A DNA stretch of 38,050 bases, from the NCBI GenBank assembly GCA_000991415.1, contig LBRM01000012.1:1-38050 (forward strand), read 5' to 3'. The stretch is from Candidatus Nomurabacteria bacterium GW2011_GWA1_36_15 (lineage in GTDB: Bacteria > Patescibacteriota > Minisyncoccia > Phycocordibacterales > UBA9973). The notes beneath the pieces are model-generated. The model did not search any database and was not told where the DNA came from. It saw nothing but the letters and a program-made list of their open reading frames with translations. A program made the translations under genes and the position numbers. This document shows positions 35,360 to 38,050 of this stretch, one piece after another. Every line of letters starts with the position of its first letter. The stretch's first letter is position 1.

Positions 35360-38050
35360 ATGTATAAAAGAATATTTCTCTTTGTGTCGGTATTATCAAT
35401 AATCGGATGGTTATTCATCCCCAGTCTCTCATATACAGCAGGCATTGCCTCTTTTAGTGTTTCGCCGACATCATTATTAGAAATAGTGCCTGAATCAAAC
35501 GGGCTTTTTACTTTGACTGGCGCTGGATTTATTTCAAACTTAGAATCTATTGATCTGACATATAATACATCTTCGTCATCAGGAACGATTGCCTTTCGCC
35601 AAACACCTAGCGGAAGTAATTATTCAAGTATTTCATTAACTAAAACCTCTCCAACAGCGTATTTGTTCGTCGGGCAAGGCGGACTTAACTATGGCATTGT
35701 TTATACAATTAGTATCAATGGGAAAATATATAATGCAAACGATGTGTTGGTTGGCAATTCTTCACAAAGCGTTACATTTTCTTTTAAATATCCCTTCACT
35801 ATTTCTACAGACAAGAGTTCATTGATTCTTAATGCGAATTCAAGCGGGTATGTAGATGTCACGGTTACTCGTGCTAATAGTTTTGTCCCCGCATTAACCA
35901 TAGATGATATTACGGTGGTGGGCATAACAGTTTCAAATCCCTCAAATCTTACTTATTCCAAAAGTCTCACATCTTCATCTGGTCTTGTTCAGAGTTTTAG
36001 AGTAACGTTTTCAACAGGGAAAAATACAGGTGCCCAGAATTACGATGCTGAAATACAAGCATCAAAACTCAATTCGACGAGGGGAAGAGATGTTTTTATT
36101 ACAGTAAATAAAGGTTCTGGACCTGTTGTTACTTTGAGCCTTAATCCAAACTCTGGAGTAGTGAATGTAGGAGGAGAAACTTCTACTGCCATTGTAGCTC
36201 CATCAGGTTCATATTTAGCAAATTTTCTAGGTGAATATGGATGTGTTAGATATGGTGGACAAGGTACTGCTTCTCAAGGTTTAGGTTGTATGGCGTATTT
36301 TGATAATCCTTCTTCAGCTTCTATAAGTCCTTCAGGAGGCAATTTCACAATCAGTAAAGGAAGTGGAACATATCCCACATATGTTTTAATTAAAGCAAAT
36401 AATAATGGTGCAACTTCAGGCATATACACATTTCAAATACCATATGTAATAGGTACTTGGAGTACAGGATCAGCTCCATATATTGTAGGAAGTGGAACAG
36501 CTTCTTTTGCATTAACTGTTAATAATACTTTGACAATAAATCCTTCTTCTCTTAGCCGTACGCTGGTTAATTTTTCCCCTTGGCAACCATTTCCTTATGC
36601 TATTCAAGCGGATGTTTTATATGACGAAGTAAGCATAGTAAATAAATTAGATATATCAAATGTTAGCGCTAAACTTACTACAGGAGTAATTTCTTCTCCA
36701 GTTTCACTAGCTATAAATAAAGGTGGAACACAAAATGATAACAGTGGTCCAAGTCGTTTGTATATAGGTGGTTTTGTTGATTCTTTCAAGTCCAATATGA
36801 ATTCTACGCAGGCTACTGGAACATTATCTATAAACTATTACAAAGGATTATCAGTCACTGCTCCGATAACTATAAATTGCCCTAGCTGTACTCCTTCTGT
36901 GGATTTAACTGCTAATGGTTTAGACAATGTCTCAATTCCTTTTGGTAGTTCTCCTTTGTTAAAGTGGTCTTCAACTTATGTAGGTTCTTGTTCGGCTTCA
37001 TGGACAAATAGCACGGCAACTAACAATAGTGTCGGTGTTGCTCCAGCCATACCACCAGTTGGAACTCATACTTTTCGAATAGAATGCACAAACAGTATGG
37101 GAGCTAAAGTATATGATACTGTGACAGTTACAGTAACTCCACCACCTATAATGTCCGGCACTCTCACTCCCGCCTCAACTTCTTGTGTTATTGATTCTGA
37201 TAAAAGTAGTTGCACCATAAATTTTTCTTGGAACACCACAAATCCTATAGGCACTTCTGCTGTTACTAGCCCTACTAATAACAATGGATTTCCTAAAGGA
37301 AATACTACTGTAGCAACTGGAAATTCAGGCACCAATGTTCCTTTTACTGTTCCATACAATACTAGAACATTTTATCTTTATAATAATAGTGATTCTCTTG
37401 TTCCTACTTCTGAGTCTCCAAATGGTTCTGGTGTTCCTGTTACTTCAGACTGCGATACAAAAACAGATAAATGGGATGGTATTAAATGCGCACCAATTGT
37501 CAACGGTGGCTGGAGTGCTTGGAGTGCTTGTAATGTGACAGCTTGTGGAAGTAAAGGAACACAAACTCGTACTTGTACTGAACCAGCTCCGGCAAATGGA
37601 GGAAAGGATTGTAGTTCACTTGATGGTGGTAATTCTTCACAACTTTGTAGTACACCAGCATGTCCTAATATGTCCGGCACTCTCACTCCGACTGCCACTT
37701 CTTGTCTTATTGCTACCGGGGAAAGTAGTTGTAGTGTAAATTCTTCTTGGAGCATAACCAATCCCGAAGGAAATCAAACTAACATCACAGCCAGTGGAAT
37801 GTCGGATATAAATTTGATTGGAAAATCAGGCACCCAATCTTTAACCGTTCCATATTCTGGCAGAACATTTTATCTTTACAATAACAATAAATCACTTGTT
37901 CCTACTTCTGAATCTCCAAAGGGTTCTGGCGTTATGGTCAAGGCCAATTGTGATTTAGATGTTGATAGCTGGAATGGTCAAAAATGTATATCAGGGAAAA
38001 GTGGTCCAATGTCCGGCACTCTCACTCCCACTGCCGCCACTTGTGTCATT
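35360..38050 (+). CDS. Large exported surface protein with Ig-like, TSP1 and tandem repeat modules (3' end cut by window edge)
   Basis: I read this frame by hand: ATG 35360 opens 897 codons without a stop to the window end, and the track missed it. A signal peptide is present (YKRIFLFVSVLSIIGWLFIP then SLSYTAG). Ser/Thr/Gly/Asn-rich beta modules follow. Near residues 510-595 lies an Ig-like module (SPLLKWSSTYVGSCSASW) like those in the lipoprotein and left-edge protein. From about residue 598 a repeat beginning MSGTLTP occurs three times. Between the first two is a thrombospondin type-1 domain (GGWSAWSACNVTACGSKGTQ then RTCTEP), with paired Trp and Cys. It probably acts in adhesion or host/partner contact, which is inference. 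Opposite-strand ORFs are shadows. Confidence 0.88.
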   Translation, partial: MYKRIFLFVSVLSIIGWLFIPSLSYTAGIASFSVSPTSLLEIVPESNGLFTLTGAGFISNLESIDLTYNTSSSSGTIAFRQTPSGSNYSSISLTKTSPTAYLFVGQGGLNYGIVYTISINGKIYNANDVLVGNSSQSVTFSFKYPFTISTDKSSLILNANSSGYVDVTVTRANSFVPALTIDDITVVGITVSNPSNLTYSKSLTSSSGLVQSFRVTFSTGKNTGAQNYDAEIQASKLNSTRGRDVFITVNKGSGPVVTLSLNPNSGVVNVGGETSTAIVAPSGSYLANFLGEYGCVRYGGQGTASQGLGCMAYFDNPSSASISPSGGNFTISKGSGTYPTYVLIKANNNGATSGIYTFQIPYVIGTWSTGSAPYIVGSGTASFALTVNNTLTINPSSLSRTLVNFSPWQPFPYAIQADVLYDEVSIVNKLDISNVSAKLTTGVISSPVSLAINKGGTQNDNSGPSRLYIGGFVDSFKSNMNSTQATGTLSINYYKGLSVTAPITINCPSCTPSVDLTANGLDNVSIPFGSSPLLKWSSTYVGSCSASWTNSTATNNSVGVAPAIPPVGTHTFRIECTNSMGAKVYDTVTVTVTPPPIMSGTLTPASTSCVIDSDKSSCTINFSWNTTNPIGTSAVTSPTNNNGFPKGNTTVATGNSGTNVPFTVPYNTRTFYLYNNSDSLVPTSESPNGSGVPVTSDCDTKTDKWDGIKCAPIVNGGWSAWSACNVTACGSKGTQTRTCTEPAPANGGKDCSSLDGGNSSQLCSTPACPNMSGTLTPTATSCLIATGESSCSVNSSWSITNPEGNQTNITASGMSDINLIGKSGTQSLTVPYSGRTFYLYNNNKSLVPTSESPKGSGVMVKANCDLDVDSWNGQKCISGKSGPMSGTLTPTAATCVI
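37151..38050 (+). repeat. Tandem MSGTLTP protein/DNA repeats
   Basis: Units start at 37151, 37670 and 38009, each with nearly identical DNA at its head (ATGTCCGGCACTCTCACTCC). Unit 1 is 173 codons because it carries the TSP1 insertion; unit 2 is 113 codons; unit 3 runs off the window. Shared internal motifs are RTFYLYNN and LVPTSESP. Confidence 0.85.

Noticed and set aside
35701-37761. Minus-strand ORFs of 63-127 aa and plus-strand ORFs of 64-67 aa near the right end
   Set aside because: All are shadows of the 897-codon open frame starting at 35360.
1-38050. UGA recoded as glycine, as in SR1/Gracilibacteria
   Set aside because: Long conserved genes end normally and contain no internal TGA in the frames read.

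Overview
The window looks like a chromosomal segment of a Candidate Phyla Radiation bacterium (Patescibacteria, probably Parcubacteria, Nomurabacteria-like). The grounds are: AT-rich DNA with standard stop codons and no sign of UGA recoding; a trigger factor without a PPIase domain; several small exported or membrane proteins of unknown family; almost no Shine-Dalgarno sites; and dense dispersed palindromic repeats. The taxonomic call is inference from gene character, not from a marker-gene search.

Layout. 1-6259 (minus): a run of exported or membrane proteins, ending in a surface protein cut by the left edge that the ORF track missed. 6286-9313 (minus): rsmA and a UvrD/PcrA helicase carrying four palindromic inserts. 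9335-11917 (minus): a small protein and two overlapping ORFs that look like one frameshifted membrane/coiled-coil gene. 11918-12295: a gene-free stretch with a possible structured RNA, then a LysM/M23 peptidase (plus). 13342-15540: ZIP transporter, tRNA-Gly(TCC), tRNA-Pro(TGG), a broken tRNA-Pro copy, yraN, a parS-like site, a DnaA box, tRNA-Gly(GCC) and tRNA-Arg(TCG). 15540-17108: CCA-adding enzyme directly behind tRNA-Arg. 17209-19282 (minus): acylphosphatase-like protein, exonuclease III, Xer recombinase. 19361-25461 (plus): rpsO, NYN-domain protein, pnp, a membrane protein, a DksA/TraR-type zinc finger protein and comM. 25521-29415 (minus): HU, RNase Y, ClpP, trigger factor. 29499-35154 (minus): two small exported or membrane proteins, membrane pyrophosphatase, nusA and a lipoprotein. 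35360-38050 (plus): a second large surface protein with TSP1 and internal repeats, cut by the right edge and also missed by the track.

The core genes centre on RNA processing and decay (PNPase, RNase Y, NYN domain, CCA enzyme, NusA, S15, RsmA), proteostasis (Tig, ClpP) and DNA maintenance (UvrD, ExoIII, Xer, HU, ComM). Several have a promoter whose -10 box ends about 6 nt before the start codon, which implies leaderless mRNAs.

The most unusual content is repeat architecture. One family has a nearly invariant 49-nt core held between long, locus-specific complementary arms (three copies). A second has a conserved outer stem enclosing two variable hairpins (three copies). Related hairpins lie before pnp and after yraN. 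Separate palindromic inserts are translated in frame inside uvrD, cca, nusA and hppA.
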